This document shows, piece by piece, positions 45,210-53,109 of a stretch of 64,000 nt of DNA. The stretch's first letter is position 1; every line of letters begins with the position of its first letter. The stretch spans positions 1,860,001 through 1,924,000 of the forward strand of contig NZ_JAUSQZ010000001.1 of NCBI RefSeq assembly GCF_030811555.1, written 5' to 3'. The position numbers and the translations under genes are program-made. This stretch comes from Kineosporia succinea. Lineage in GTDB: Bacteria > Actinomycetota > Actinomycetes > Actinomycetales > Kineosporiaceae. Under the pieces are notes generated by a model. The model had not been told where the DNA came from. It ran no database searches and worked only from the letters and a program-made list of their open reading frames with translations.

Positions 45210-45917
45210 GTGGCTGAGAAGACCTTTGAGGCGAAGTTGCTGGTCGTGGACGACGAACCGAACATCCGCGAACTGCTCACGACGAGTCTGCGGTTCGCCG
45301 GGTTCGACGTCGTGGGTGCCGGTGACGGCGCCGAGGCCCTCGCGCTCGCCGAGCAGCACCGCCCCGACCTGGTCGTGCTCGACGTGATGATGCCGGACAT
45401 GGACGGCTTCACCGTCACCCGCAAGCTGCGCGAGCGGGGCCGCGACATCCCGGTCGTCTTCCTGACCGCGCGTGACGAGACGGGTGACAAGGTCACCGGC
45501 CTGACCGTCGGCGGCGACGACTACGTGACCAAGCCGTTCAGCCTCGAGGAGGTCGTCGCCCGGATCCGCGCCGTGCTGCGGCGCACCGGGGTCGCCACCG
45601 ACGCCGCCAGCGGGCGCATGGTCTTCCACGACCTCGAGCTCGACGAGGACTCGCACGAGGTGCGCCGTGCCGGCCGCCTGGTCGAGCTCTCCCCGACCGA
45701 GTTCAAACTGCTGCGCTACCTGATGCTGAACCCGAACCGGGTGCTGTCCAAGGCGCAGATCCTCGACCACGTGTGGGCCTACGACTTCAACGGCGAGGCC
45801 GGCATCGTCGAGTCCTACATCTCCTACCTGCGACGCAAGATCGACGACGTCGAGCCCCCGCTGATCCACACCAAGCGGGGCGTCGGCTACGTGCTGCGTC
45901 TTCCTCCCCAGAGTTGA
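45210..45917 (+). CDS. OmpR/PhoB-family response regulator
   Basis: 235 aa. Receiver domain with acidic pocket VVDDEP, phosphoacceptor D58 in VVLDVMMPDMDGF and K108 in VTKPF. The C-terminal winged helix (EVRRAGRLVELSPTEFKLLRYLMLNPNRVLSK, ending TKRGVGYVLRLP) binds DNA. Resembles TcrX/TrcR-like regulators. The histidine kinase follows 16 bases later, forming a two-component pair. Confidence 0.95.
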   Translation: MAEKTFEAKLLVVDDEPNIRELLTTSLRFAGFDVVGAGDGAEALALAEQHRPDLVVLDVMMPDMDGFTVTRKLRERGRDIPVVFLTARDETGDKVTGLTVGGDDYVTKPFSLEEVVARIRAVLRRTGVATDAASGRMVFHDLELDEDSHEVRRAGRLVELSPTEFKLLRYLMLNPNRVLSKAQILDHVWAYDFNGEAGIVESYISYLRRKIDDVEPPLIHTKRGVGYVLRLPPQS

Positions 45918-45933
45918 TCAGGGCTGATCCGCG

Positions 45934-47544
45934 ATGAGCACCCCCACACTGAACCTTCCGCCGGGCGTCCCCGCCGAGGCGCCGAAGGCCCCCGGAATCG
46001 TCCAGACCGCCCGCGCCCGCTGGAACCAGGCGCCGCTGCGGGCCCGCCTGGTCGGCATCATGGTCGTGCTGCTGGTGGCCGGCCTGGCCCTCACCGGTTT
46101 CGCCACCCAGTACGTGCTGAAGAGCTACCTGATCGGCAAGGTCGACAGCCAGCTCACCCAGGCGCTGCCCAAGATCGAGAACGCCATCTCGCGCAACCAG
46201 ATCACCCGGTCCGAGGCCCAGAGCTGGTCGCTGGCCCGCTACGGCATCAAGATCTGCGTGGACGACGGCGGGGTGGGCAGCGACTTCCTGCCCGACTACG
46301 GCCCGATCCCCGAGCTCAGCACCATGAGCTACGACCAGGCCGAGGAACACCGCGTCGACGGCATCTACACGGTCAGCTCCAACGAGGGTGACGAGACCCA
46401 GTGGCGCGTCATCTCCTCGGGATGGACCCAGGACGCGGTCGGTCTCACCGGCAGCGTGCAGATCGCCATGCCTCTCGACGACATCGACGACGCCGTCAAC
46501 CGCCTGCGCATCCTCATCGCGATGTTCGGCCTGATGGTGACCGTGCTGTTCGCGAACCTGGGCTGGCTGGTGATCCGGCGCTCGTTCAAGCCGCTCACCG
46601 AGGTCGAGGAGACCGCCGCCGCCATCGCCGCGGGTGACCTTTCCCGCCGCGTGCCCGCCCACCCGCCGACGACCGAGGTCGGGCGCCTCACTCACTCCCT
46701 GAACGGCATGCTCTCCCAGATCGAGAGCGCGTTCCGGCAGAGAGAGGCTTCCGAATCCAGGACGCGTCGGTTCGCCGCGGACGCGTCGCACGAGTTGCGC
46801 ACGCCGCTGGCTTCCATCCGCGGATTCGCCGAGCTCTACCGGCAGGGGGCCGTCTCCGAACCGGAGGACGTGGCCCGCACGATGAGCCGGATCGAGGACG
46901 AGTCGCGCCGGATGGGCACGCTGGTCGAAGACCTGCTCCTGCTCGCCCGGCTGGACGAGCAGCGCCCCGCCCGCAGCGAACCGGTCGACCTGGCCGTGCT
47001 CGCCGGTGACGCCACGCACGACGCCCGTGGCCTGGCCCCCGACCGTCAGGTGCGCCTGGTCGGCCTGACCGACACCCAGGGCCCGACCCCGGCCGTGGTC
47101 ACCGGTGACGACAACCGGCTGCGGCAGGTGGTGGCCAACCTGGTCGCCAACGCCGTGCGGCACACGCCGAAGGGCAGCCCGATCGAGGTGGCCGTGGGCC
47201 GGCAGGACAACGTCGCGGTGCTCGAGGTCCGTGACCACGGCGAGGGCCTGACCCCCGACCACGCGAGCAAGGTGTTCGAGCGCTTCTACCGGGTGGACGC
47301 GTCGAGGGCGCGGCACCAGGGCGGCGGATCCGGGCTCGGCCTGTCCATCGTCGCGGCGGTGATCGGTTCGCACGGAGGACGCGTCGGGGTCGCCCAGACC
47401 CCGGGCGGCGGGGCCACCTTCCGGGTCGAGCTGCCTCTGACCGGCGCCGGCCCGGACGAGACGCCGGACGCCCCGGACACCCCCGACGTTCCTGACGACG
47501 AGCCCGGCCAGCCCCTGTCACCCGGTGCCAGTCCGTCCAGCTGA
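45934..47544 (+). CDS. Sensor histidine kinase of the two-component pair
   Basis: 536 aa. Two membrane helices (about 42-60 and 190-212) bracket a 130-residue extracellular sensor domain. HAMP follows, then the phosphoacceptor H286 in ADASHELRTPLASIRGF, N box VANLVANAVRHTPKG, G1 DHGEGL, and G2 GGGSGLGLSI. The C-terminal Pro/Asp tail is disordered. The signal is unknown. A strong terminator closes the operon. Confidence 0.95.
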   Translation: MSTPTLNLPPGVPAEAPKAPGIVQTARARWNQAPLRARLVGIMVVLLVAGLALTGFATQYVLKSYLIGKVDSQLTQALPKIENAISRNQITRSEAQSWSLARYGIKICVDDGGVGSDFLPDYGPIPELSTMSYDQAEEHRVDGIYTVSSNEGDETQWRVISSGWTQDAVGLTGSVQIAMPLDDIDDAVNRLRILIAMFGLMVTVLFANLGWLVIRRSFKPLTEVEETAAAIAAGDLSRRVPAHPPTTEVGRLTHSLNGMLSQIESAFRQREASESRTRRFAADASHELRTPLASIRGFAELYRQGAVSEPEDVARTMSRIEDESRRMGTLVEDLLLLARLDEQRPARSEPVDLAVLAGDATHDARGLAPDRQVRLVGLTDTQGPTPAVVTGDDNRLRQVVANLVANAVRHTPKGSPIEVAVGRQDNVAVLEVRDHGEGLTPDHASKVFERFYRVDASRARHQGGGSGLGLSIVAAVIGSHGGRVGVAQTPGGGATFRVELPLTGAGPDETPDAPDTPDVPDDEPGQPLSPGASPSS

Positions 47545-47567
47545 CGCGAAGATCACTGACCGACAGT

Positions 47568-47606
47568 AACTGCCCGCCCGAATGGCCGACCATCGGGCGG
47601 GCAGTT
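47568..47606 (+). terminator. Terminator of the two-component operon
   Basis: AACTGCCCGCCCGA pairs perfectly with TCGGGCGGGCAGTT (14 bp) and is followed by CTTT, 24 bases after the kinase stop. Confidence 0.9.
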
Positions 47607-47742
47607 CTTTGGGCCCTTCCTCTGCCGTCCCAGGCTTCCCACCGGCACATTCCGACGCCAGGCAGGAAAAGCACTACTCCAGCGTGATGCCAACCACAGG
47701 GTGATCTCGTCAATCCGACTCGTACGGTCTGGCCTGCGGGGA

Positions 47743-47748
47743 TATAGT
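47743..47748 (+). promoter_or_regulatory. Candidate -10 TATAGT for the 46-aa gene, with a long leader
   Basis: TATAGT fits an actinobacterial -10; no clear -35. Transcription from here would give a leader of about 140 bases with a CCCCCG/CGGGG hairpin near 47775-47795, and a possible 20-codon ORF at 47823-47885 whose stop overlaps the next ribosome site. No other gene lies in 47607-47894. Confidence 0.4.
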
Positions 47749-47894
47749 TGTCCGTACAGGCGGTTCCGGTTGCCCCCGGGCATTTTTCGGGGTGTACACG
47801 GCGTTCCCTGAACCGAAACCAGATGGTCACGAAGATGCGATCGACTGGCTCCGGAAGAGCACAACGGCCTACGACCCTTTGTTAAGGAGGGAAG

Positions 47895-48035
47895 ATGATC
47901 CACACCGCGACCACCCCGGACCGTGACGACACTGAGGCTCCTCGTTCCTCGACCGTCGCGAACCCCCGTCGCACGCGCCTCGGCGCCGACGGTCGTCCGA
48001 TCAGCGCTCCGGCCACTACGTCCTCGGCCGAGTGA
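47895..48035 (+). CDS. 46-aa small protein, unknown
   Basis: ATG with a near-perfect AAGGAGGG ribosome site five bases upstream. 46 residues, hydrophilic, rich in Thr, Arg, Ala and Pro, with an RLGADGRPISAPA stretch. No Cys, no membrane segment. It stands alone between two strong terminators, so it is a separate transcription unit. It could be a small regulator or a precursor peptide, but no modifying enzyme is adjacent. Confidence 0.6.
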   Translation: MIHTATTPDRDDTEAPRSSTVANPRRTRLGADGRPISAPATTSSAE

Positions 48036-48105
48036 CACCGCGGCCCTGACGGGCCGCCAGGTGTCCTCACCACTCAGGACGCCTAGAACGCTTGCGTTCA
48101 ATCGC

Positions 48106-48144
48106 GTGATGCCCCGGTCTCCGGACCGGGGCATCACGCTTTTT
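48106..48144 (+). terminator. Strong terminator after 46-aa gene
   Basis: GTGATGCCCCGGTC pairs with GACCGGGGCATCAC over a four-base loop, followed by GCTTTTT. It separates the small gene from htrA. Confidence 0.92.
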
Positions 48145-48262
48145 GCCGTGAGACCACGACCCGTTCACGTTCTCAGGCTTCTCACAGACGCGGTGCAGCG
48201 AACGCCGAGGGGCGCACGGTCAACTTGTTCACGTCAGCAAGCTGGCCACGAGGGTGAGAACA

Positions 48263-50242
48263 ATGACGCAGACCACGAACAACCACGACGAGAACCCCTA
48301 CTCCTGGGCCCGTCGCCCGGGGGACGACTCGTCCGCCAACAACCAGGGCGACCAGCCCGGTCCGGCTGCGCAGGCCTCTGCCCCGGCCAGCGAGGCCGAC
48401 ACCAGCGGTTCGCCCACCGGCGGTTCACCCACCGGCGGTTCGCCCACCGGCGGCACCGAGGCCGACGAGCGGTCGTCGACCGCCGCGGCGCCGGCCACCG
48501 GGTACGCCCAGACGGCCCCGCAACCGGCCTGGTCCCCGCAACCGGCTCCGTACGGGCAGACCCACCCGGGCGCACAGCCTCAGGGCGGGCAGCCCCAGGG
48601 CGCACAGCCTCAGGGCGGGCAGCCGACGCAGCCCCAGCCGGCGTACGACAGCCAGCACCAGTACGGCACCCAGCACCAGTACGGCACCCAGCACCAGCAG
48701 TACCAGCAGAACCCGCAGGCCTACGGGCAGCAGCCGCAGGGCGCCCCGCACGGCCAGCAGCACCAGCAGAACCAGTGGCAGAGCCCGTACTCGCGGCCCC
48801 AGGAGGGTCAGAACCAGCAGACGGGCTGGACCAGCGGAGGCCAGAACACCATGCAGAACACCACCGGCGGCACGCAGACGCTCACCGCGTACCCGAGCAC
48901 CGCGACGACCACCACGCCCGACCAGACCGGAACCCAGACCGGCGCCCAGACCGGCTGGGGGCAGACCGGCACGTCGAACCAGCCCGGCCACTACGGCCAG
49001 CCCGGCCCCGGTCTGCCGGGTGGTCTGGGGCAGGGCGGCCAGCCGCCCCTGCCGCCGAACGGCCGCAAGCGACGGGAGTTCGGGCAGCCCGGCTGGCGAG
49101 GGGTGATCGCGACCGGTCTCGGCGCGGCCCTGATCGCCAGCCTGCTCACCGCCGGCGTGGTCATCGCCACCCAGGACGACGCGAGCCCGGCCAGCACCTC
49201 GCTCACCTCCTCGTCACAGAGCAACGAGGAGTCGGCGCAGGCCCCGGTCACCGGCAGCACCTCGGAGAACCCGGACTGGAAGGCCGTGGCCTCCGCGGTC
49301 GAGCCCAGCGTGGTCTCGGTGCAGGTGACCAGCCAGCAGTCCGAGGGTGAGGGTTCCGGCGTCATCCTCGACACCGAAGGCCGCATCGTCACCAACAACC
49401 ACGTGGTCGCCGACGCCACCACCATCCAGGTGGTCCTCAACGACGGCCGCAAGTACACCGCCAAGGTCGTCGGCACCGACTCGGCCACCGACCTGGCCGT
49501 GATCCAGCTGGAAGACCCGCCGTCCGACCTGAAGCCGATCACCCTCGGCGACACCGACGGGGTCAGCGTGGGCGACTCGGTCATGGCCGTCGGTAACCCG
49601 CTCGGCCTGGCCGGCACCGTCACCACCGGCATCGTGAGCGCCGTCGACCGCCCGGTCACCACCTCTTCGTCGGAGAGCAGCCAGTCGTCGACGGGCAGCA
49701 GCGAGGCCGTGGTCACCAACGCGATCCAGATCGACGCGGCGGTGAACCCCGGCAACAGCGGCGGCGCCCTCGTCGACGCCACCGGCAAGCTCATCGGCAT
49801 CAACTCGTCGATCGCGACCCTCAGCCAGAGCAGCGGTTTCGGCCAGGAGAGCAGCAGCCAGTCGGGCAGCATCGGCCTCGGTTTCGCGATCCCGGTCGAC
49901 CAGGTCAAGGACATCACCAACCAGCTCATCAAGAACGGCACCGCCCAGCACCCGTGGCTCGGCATCACCCTCAGCGACACCACGGTGAAGGTGGACGACG
50001 CCAACCGTGACGGCGCCGGGGTGCAGTCGGTGGTCGCCGACTCGCCCGCCGAGGACGCCGGAATCAAGCAGGGCGACACCGTGGTGGCCGTCGACGGCGA
50101 GTACGTGAACGGCGCCGAATCGCTCATGGCCCAGATCCGCGAGCGCTCGCCGGGAACTGAAGTGACCGTCACGATCGTCAGAGATGGTAAGAGCCAGGAC
50201 GTGAAGGTCACCCTGACCGCCCGCCCCGACAGCTCGAACTGA
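48263..50242 (+). CDS. HtrA/DegP-like trypsin-PDZ protease, membrane-anchored
   Basis: 659 aa. Residues 1-280 are cytoplasmic, Gln/Gly/Pro-rich with short repeats (GGSPT, QPQGAQPQGG, QYGTQH). One membrane helix lies near 285-307, followed by an extracellular Ser/Thr linker, then the trypsin-like domain with H380 (NNHVVAD), D410 (SATDLAV) and S499 (NPGNSGGAL). A C-terminal PDZ domain (WLGITLSDTTVKV; SPAEDAGIKQGDTVVAVDG) ends the protein. Quality-control protease facing the wall. ATG with GAGGGTGAG upstream chosen over a GTG nine bases earlier. Confidence 0.93.
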   Translation: MTQTTNNHDENPYSWARRPGDDSSANNQGDQPGPAAQASAPASEADTSGSPTGGSPTGGSPTGGTEADERSSTAAAPATGYAQTAPQPAWSPQPAPYGQTHPGAQPQGGQPQGAQPQGGQPTQPQPAYDSQHQYGTQHQYGTQHQQYQQNPQAYGQQPQGAPHGQQHQQNQWQSPYSRPQEGQNQQTGWTSGGQNTMQNTTGGTQTLTAYPSTATTTTPDQTGTQTGAQTGWGQTGTSNQPGHYGQPGPGLPGGLGQGGQPPLPPNGRKRREFGQPGWRGVIATGLGAALIASLLTAGVVIATQDDASPASTSLTSSSQSNEESAQAPVTGSTSENPDWKAVASAVEPSVVSVQVTSQQSEGEGSGVILDTEGRIVTNNHVVADATTIQVVLNDGRKYTAKVVGTDSATDLAVIQLEDPPSDLKPITLGDTDGVSVGDSVMAVGNPLGLAGTVTTGIVSAVDRPVTTSSSESSQSSTGSSEAVVTNAIQIDAAVNPGNSGGALVDATGKLIGINSSIATLSQSSGFGQESSSQSGSIGLGFAIPVDQVKDITNQLIKNGTAQHPWLGITLSDTTVKVDDANRDGAGVQSVVADSPAEDAGIKQGDTVVAVDGEYVNGAESLMAQIRERSPGTEVTVTIVRDGKSQDVKVTLTARPDSSN

Positions 50243-50253
50243 CCGACACCGCA

Positions 50254-50399
50254 CCACCGTCCGTCCCCGTCCCCCACCAGGGGCGGACGGTCACGAGGGC
50301 CGGCCCCCCACGGCCCTCTCCGCGAAAGGGCTGATCCGAGCAGCCTTTTCCCGCTGGGCCTCCGGAGATCCGATGGATCACCGGAGGCCCTGCGCTTTT
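50254..50399 (+). terminator. Cluster of four hairpins after htrA
   Basis: Successive inverted repeats: CCGTCCG/CGGACGG, GAGGGCCG/CGGCCCTC (50295-50318), AAAGGGCTG/CAGCCTTTT (50326-50349), and GGGCCTCCGG/CCGGAGGCCC (50356-50390) followed by TGCGCTTTT. The last is the best terminator. They fill the 183-base convergent gap. Confidence 0.75.
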
Positions 50400-50425
50400 G
50401 CCACTCCCGGCGCCCGGCGCGGGCC

Positions 50426-50716
50426 TCAGGCCGTAAACATGCGCACCGCCGCGTCTTCCACCTCCTGGTACTGCCGCCCGGCCTGGGCCAGTGCCGCCTG
50501 GATCTGCTCCAGCGCCACCCGCACCCGCTCCTGGGTGCCCCGCCAGTCGTTCACCACCGTCTGGAACTGCGACGCCGCCACCCCCGTCCAGCTGCCCTGC
50601 AACTGCACGAGATGCCGCATCATGCGGTCGACCTCGGTGCCGATCTGCTGCGCCGACGCCTGCACCGCGCCGCTCGCCTGCACCACCTGGACACTGTCAA
50701 CCTCGAACCTGGGCAT
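50426..50716 (-). CDS. WXG100-family type VII secretion protein
   Basis: 96 aa, two-helix ESAT-6-like fold: VQVVQASGAVQASAQQIGTEV, the central turn GSWTGVAASQF (WxG variant WTG), and a C-terminal QYQEVEDAAV matching the YxxxD/E export signal (Y-Q-E-V-E). The ATG at 50716 has GGGGAGG six bases upstream. A longer frame exists but lacks this. No ESX machinery or WXG100 partner is adjacent. Confidence 0.9.
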   Translation of the reverse strand: MPRFEVDSVQVVQASGAVQASAQQIGTEVDRMMRHLVQLQGSWTGVAASQFQTVVNDWRGTQERVRVALEQIQAALAQAGRQYQEVEDAAVRMFTA

Positions 50717-51033
50717 GCCTGCCTCCCCGTTCTGTCGCCCTGATGCCGAAGCCGCCGACGAGCGGCCCACCACGACCATGACACGTTCCCCCAGAACACT
50801 TTCCGCGTCGTCCACACACCCCGAGCCTGTGGAAAACCCCGCCGTCGTGTGAGTCACCACCACGGCTGGACGCCAAAATGCCGCCGCCGCGCACAGCCCT
50901 CACCAGGAGGGCCGCACGCGGCGGCGGACGACGGGGATCGCGCGGACACACCGGAATCAGTCAGGACGGGACCTCTCGACCGATCCCGGCGATCGCCCGA
51001 CGGCGATCACCCCGCCGGATCAGGTGTACGCGG
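50717..51033. other. Intergenic region upstream of WXG100 gene
   Basis: Nothing gene-like is seen in 317 bases. It contains the WXG100 promoter region and a TGTGGAAAAC element at about 50828 that resembles a degenerate DnaA box. Confidence 0.35.
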
Positions 51034-51252
51034 TCAGTGCGCGGCGGAGGGCAGGGGGTTCGGGACCTCCCACACCATGGACAGCCGACGGCCGCCCTTG
51101 CCGTCCGGCAGCTTCACCCAGTGGGCCACGGGGCTCAGCCCCTTGGCCGTCCACTCCGGGTGACCTTCGTGCAGCGACGAGCCGGTCGCCGCGGAAGTCG
51201 ATTCCGTAGACGACGCGGCAGAGACTGTTTCAAGACCGTGGATTCGCTTCAT
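51034..51252 (-). CDS. 72-aa protein of unknown function
   Basis: ATG with GAGAGGTGG ten bases upstream and TAACCT (51297-51292) as a possible -10. The first 25 residues are Ser/Thr/Ala-rich. The second half is dense and conserved-looking (EGHPEWTAKGLSPVAHWVKL, then GGRRLSMVWEVP). No membrane segment or cysteine. I cannot name the family. Upstream of the moaA promoter, on the opposite strand. Confidence 0.65.
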   Translation of the reverse strand: MKRIHGLETVSAASSTESTSAATGSSLHEGHPEWTAKGLSPVAHWVKLPDGKGGRRLSMVWEVPNPLPSAAH

Positions 51253-51746
51253 GGTCGTCTAGCCACCTCTCGTTCATCTTTTGTTCACCTTCAGGTTAGC
51301 ACCTGGTCAAGTTCAGCGATACCGCAGCGGAACTCCGCGTTACTCGCCCGACCAAGCTTCACCATCAGTGGCGCTTGTTGCCATATCTGTCATCACAGCA
51401 CGTCAGAGCGGGTTTTCGCGGTCCGCCAGCCGAGTGACAAGGGCGGACAATGCCGCGAACACGAACCGGGCATTGAACACGTCACACTGACGCAAGGCCT
51501 CGGGAAACCGCCCGAAACCGGCACATCCACTGCTCCGACGCCCTCGCGACTCACCCGGTCGAACCGGTCGGCGCCCGGTTGCCGACCCGTCCGGGTTCCC
51601 CGGCCGGCCACCGCCCGGCCCGACGCTCACCGGGAGAACACCGCCCGAGCCGACCACGACGTCCTCAATTACGGTCACCTTCACGCCCCCGGCCCTCAGA
51701 AACGGCCCGAACGTCGCAGACACCGAACGTTGTTTAGGCTGTCGAG
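51253..51746. other. 494-base gap before moaA
   Basis: Divergent promoter region of the 72-aa gene and moaA. The first 150 bases are relatively AT-rich. I see no Moco riboswitch, no RNA gene and no convincing ORF. TAGGCT at 51735-51740 is the likely moaA -10. Confidence 0.4.
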
Positions 51747-52835
51747 GTGGCAACGGTGATGCTCGGACTCCCGAGGACGCGGCAGGACGGGCACTCCCCC
51801 GCACTCGCGGGGCGGCCCGGCGATCCGCGCCTCATCGACACCTACGGCCGTGTCGCCACCGATCTGCGGGTGAGCCTGACCGACAAGTGCTCACTGCGCT
51901 GCGGTTACTGCATGCCGCCCGAGGGCCTGGACTGGATGCCCACCGAGCAGGTCCTCACCGACGACGAGCTGATCCGGCTCATCACCCTGGCCGTCGACGA
52001 CCTCGGCGTCGACGAGGTCCGCTTCACCGGCGGTGAGCCCCTGCTGCGCCGGGGGCTGGAGCGCATCATCGAGGCCACGGCGCAGCTGAAGACCGCTGCG
52101 GGCCGGGCCCCGGTCACCGCGCTCACCACCAACGGCGTCGGGCTGGACAAGCGCGCCGCCCGGCTCAAGAGCGCCGGCCTCGCCCGTATCAACGTCTCCC
52201 TCGACACGCTCGACCCCGAGCGGTTCCACGAGATCACCCGCCGCGACCGGCATGCCGACGTGCTGGCCGGCCTGGAGGCGGCGGCCGCCGCCGGGCTCGG
52301 GCCGATCAAGATCAACACGGTGCTGCTGCCGGGGGTGAACGACGACGAGGCCGTGCCGCTCGTGCGCTGGGCGGTGAGTCACGGCTACGAGCTGCGGTTC
52401 ATCGAGCAGATGCCCCTCGACGCGCAGGGCGCCTGGGAGCGCGGCTCGATGGTCACCGCCGACGACATCCAGAAGGCCCTGGCCACCGAGTTCGACCTGG
52501 TGCCGACCGATCCGCGGGCCCGCGGCGCCTCCCCGGCGCAGACCTGGCGCGTCCGGCACGGCGACCACGAGGGCACCGTCGGCATCATCGCCTCGGTGAC
52601 CCGCCCGTTCTGCGGCGACTGCGACCGCACCCGGCTCACCGCCGACGGCCAGATCCGCAACTGTCTGTTCGCCCGCGACGAGACCGACCTGAGAGCCCTG
52701 CTGCGCTCGGGGGCCGACGACGCGAAGATCGCCGATCTCTGGCGGGCGGCGATGTGGGGCAAGGCCGCCGGGCACGGCATCAACGACACCTCGTTCATCC
52801 AGCCCGACCGGCCGATGAGCGCGATCGGAGGCTGA
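51747..52835 (+). CDS. moaA: GTP 3',8-cyclase (molybdenum cofactor biosynthesis protein A)
   Basis: Radical-SAM enzyme starting Moco synthesis from GTP. 362 aa. The N-terminal cluster is C48-x3-C52-x2-C55 (KCSLRCGYCMP). FTGGEPLLR follows, then the C-terminal cluster cysteines in FCGDCDRTRLTADGQIRNCL and a terminal IGG. The GTG follows TAGGCT by six bases with no ribosome site, fitting a leaderless transcript. moaD follows ten bases later. Confidence 0.95.
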   Translation: MATVMLGLPRTRQDGHSPALAGRPGDPRLIDTYGRVATDLRVSLTDKCSLRCGYCMPPEGLDWMPTEQVLTDDELIRLITLAVDDLGVDEVRFTGGEPLLRRGLERIIEATAQLKTAAGRAPVTALTTNGVGLDKRAARLKSAGLARINVSLDTLDPERFHEITRRDRHADVLAGLEAAAAAGLGPIKINTVLLPGVNDDEAVPLVRWAVSHGYELRFIEQMPLDAQGAWERGSMVTADDIQKALATEFDLVPTDPRARGASPAQTWRVRHGDHEGTVGIIASVTRPFCGDCDRTRLTADGQIRNCLFARDETDLRALLRSGADDAKIADLWRAAMWGKAAGHGINDTSFIQPDRPMSAIGG

Positions 52836-52845
52836 GGCACCCGCC

Positions 52846-53100
52846 ATGAGCACCACCATCACGGTCCGCTACTTCGCCGGGGCCCGCGCGGCCTCCGGCA
52901 TCGAGTCCGAGACCCTGCCCGTCACCGGGCCGACCCCCCTCACCCAGCTCACGGCGCAGCTGGCCGAGCGGCACGGGGCCGCCCTGACCCGGGTGCTCGA
53001 GGCGTCGTCGTTCCTCATCGACGAGGTCGCGGGCGACCGCTCGCGGGTGGTCCCGACGGGCGCGACGGTGGACGTGCTGCCACCGTTCGCGGGTGGCTGA
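52846..53100 (+). CDS. moaD: MoaD-type sulfur carrier
   Basis: 84 aa ubiquitin-like protein ending in the essential Gly-Gly (PPFAGG), which carries sulfur as a thiocarboxylate for molybdopterin synthase. Start MSTTITVRYFAGARAASG is typical. In operon with moaA. Its partner MoaE is encoded 3.6 kb away on the other strand. Confidence 0.93.
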   Translation: MSTTITVRYFAGARAASGIESETLPVTGPTPLTQLTAQLAERHGAALTRVLEASSFLIDEVAGDRSRVVPTGATVDVLPPFAGG

Positions 53101-53109
53101 GCCCCGGTC

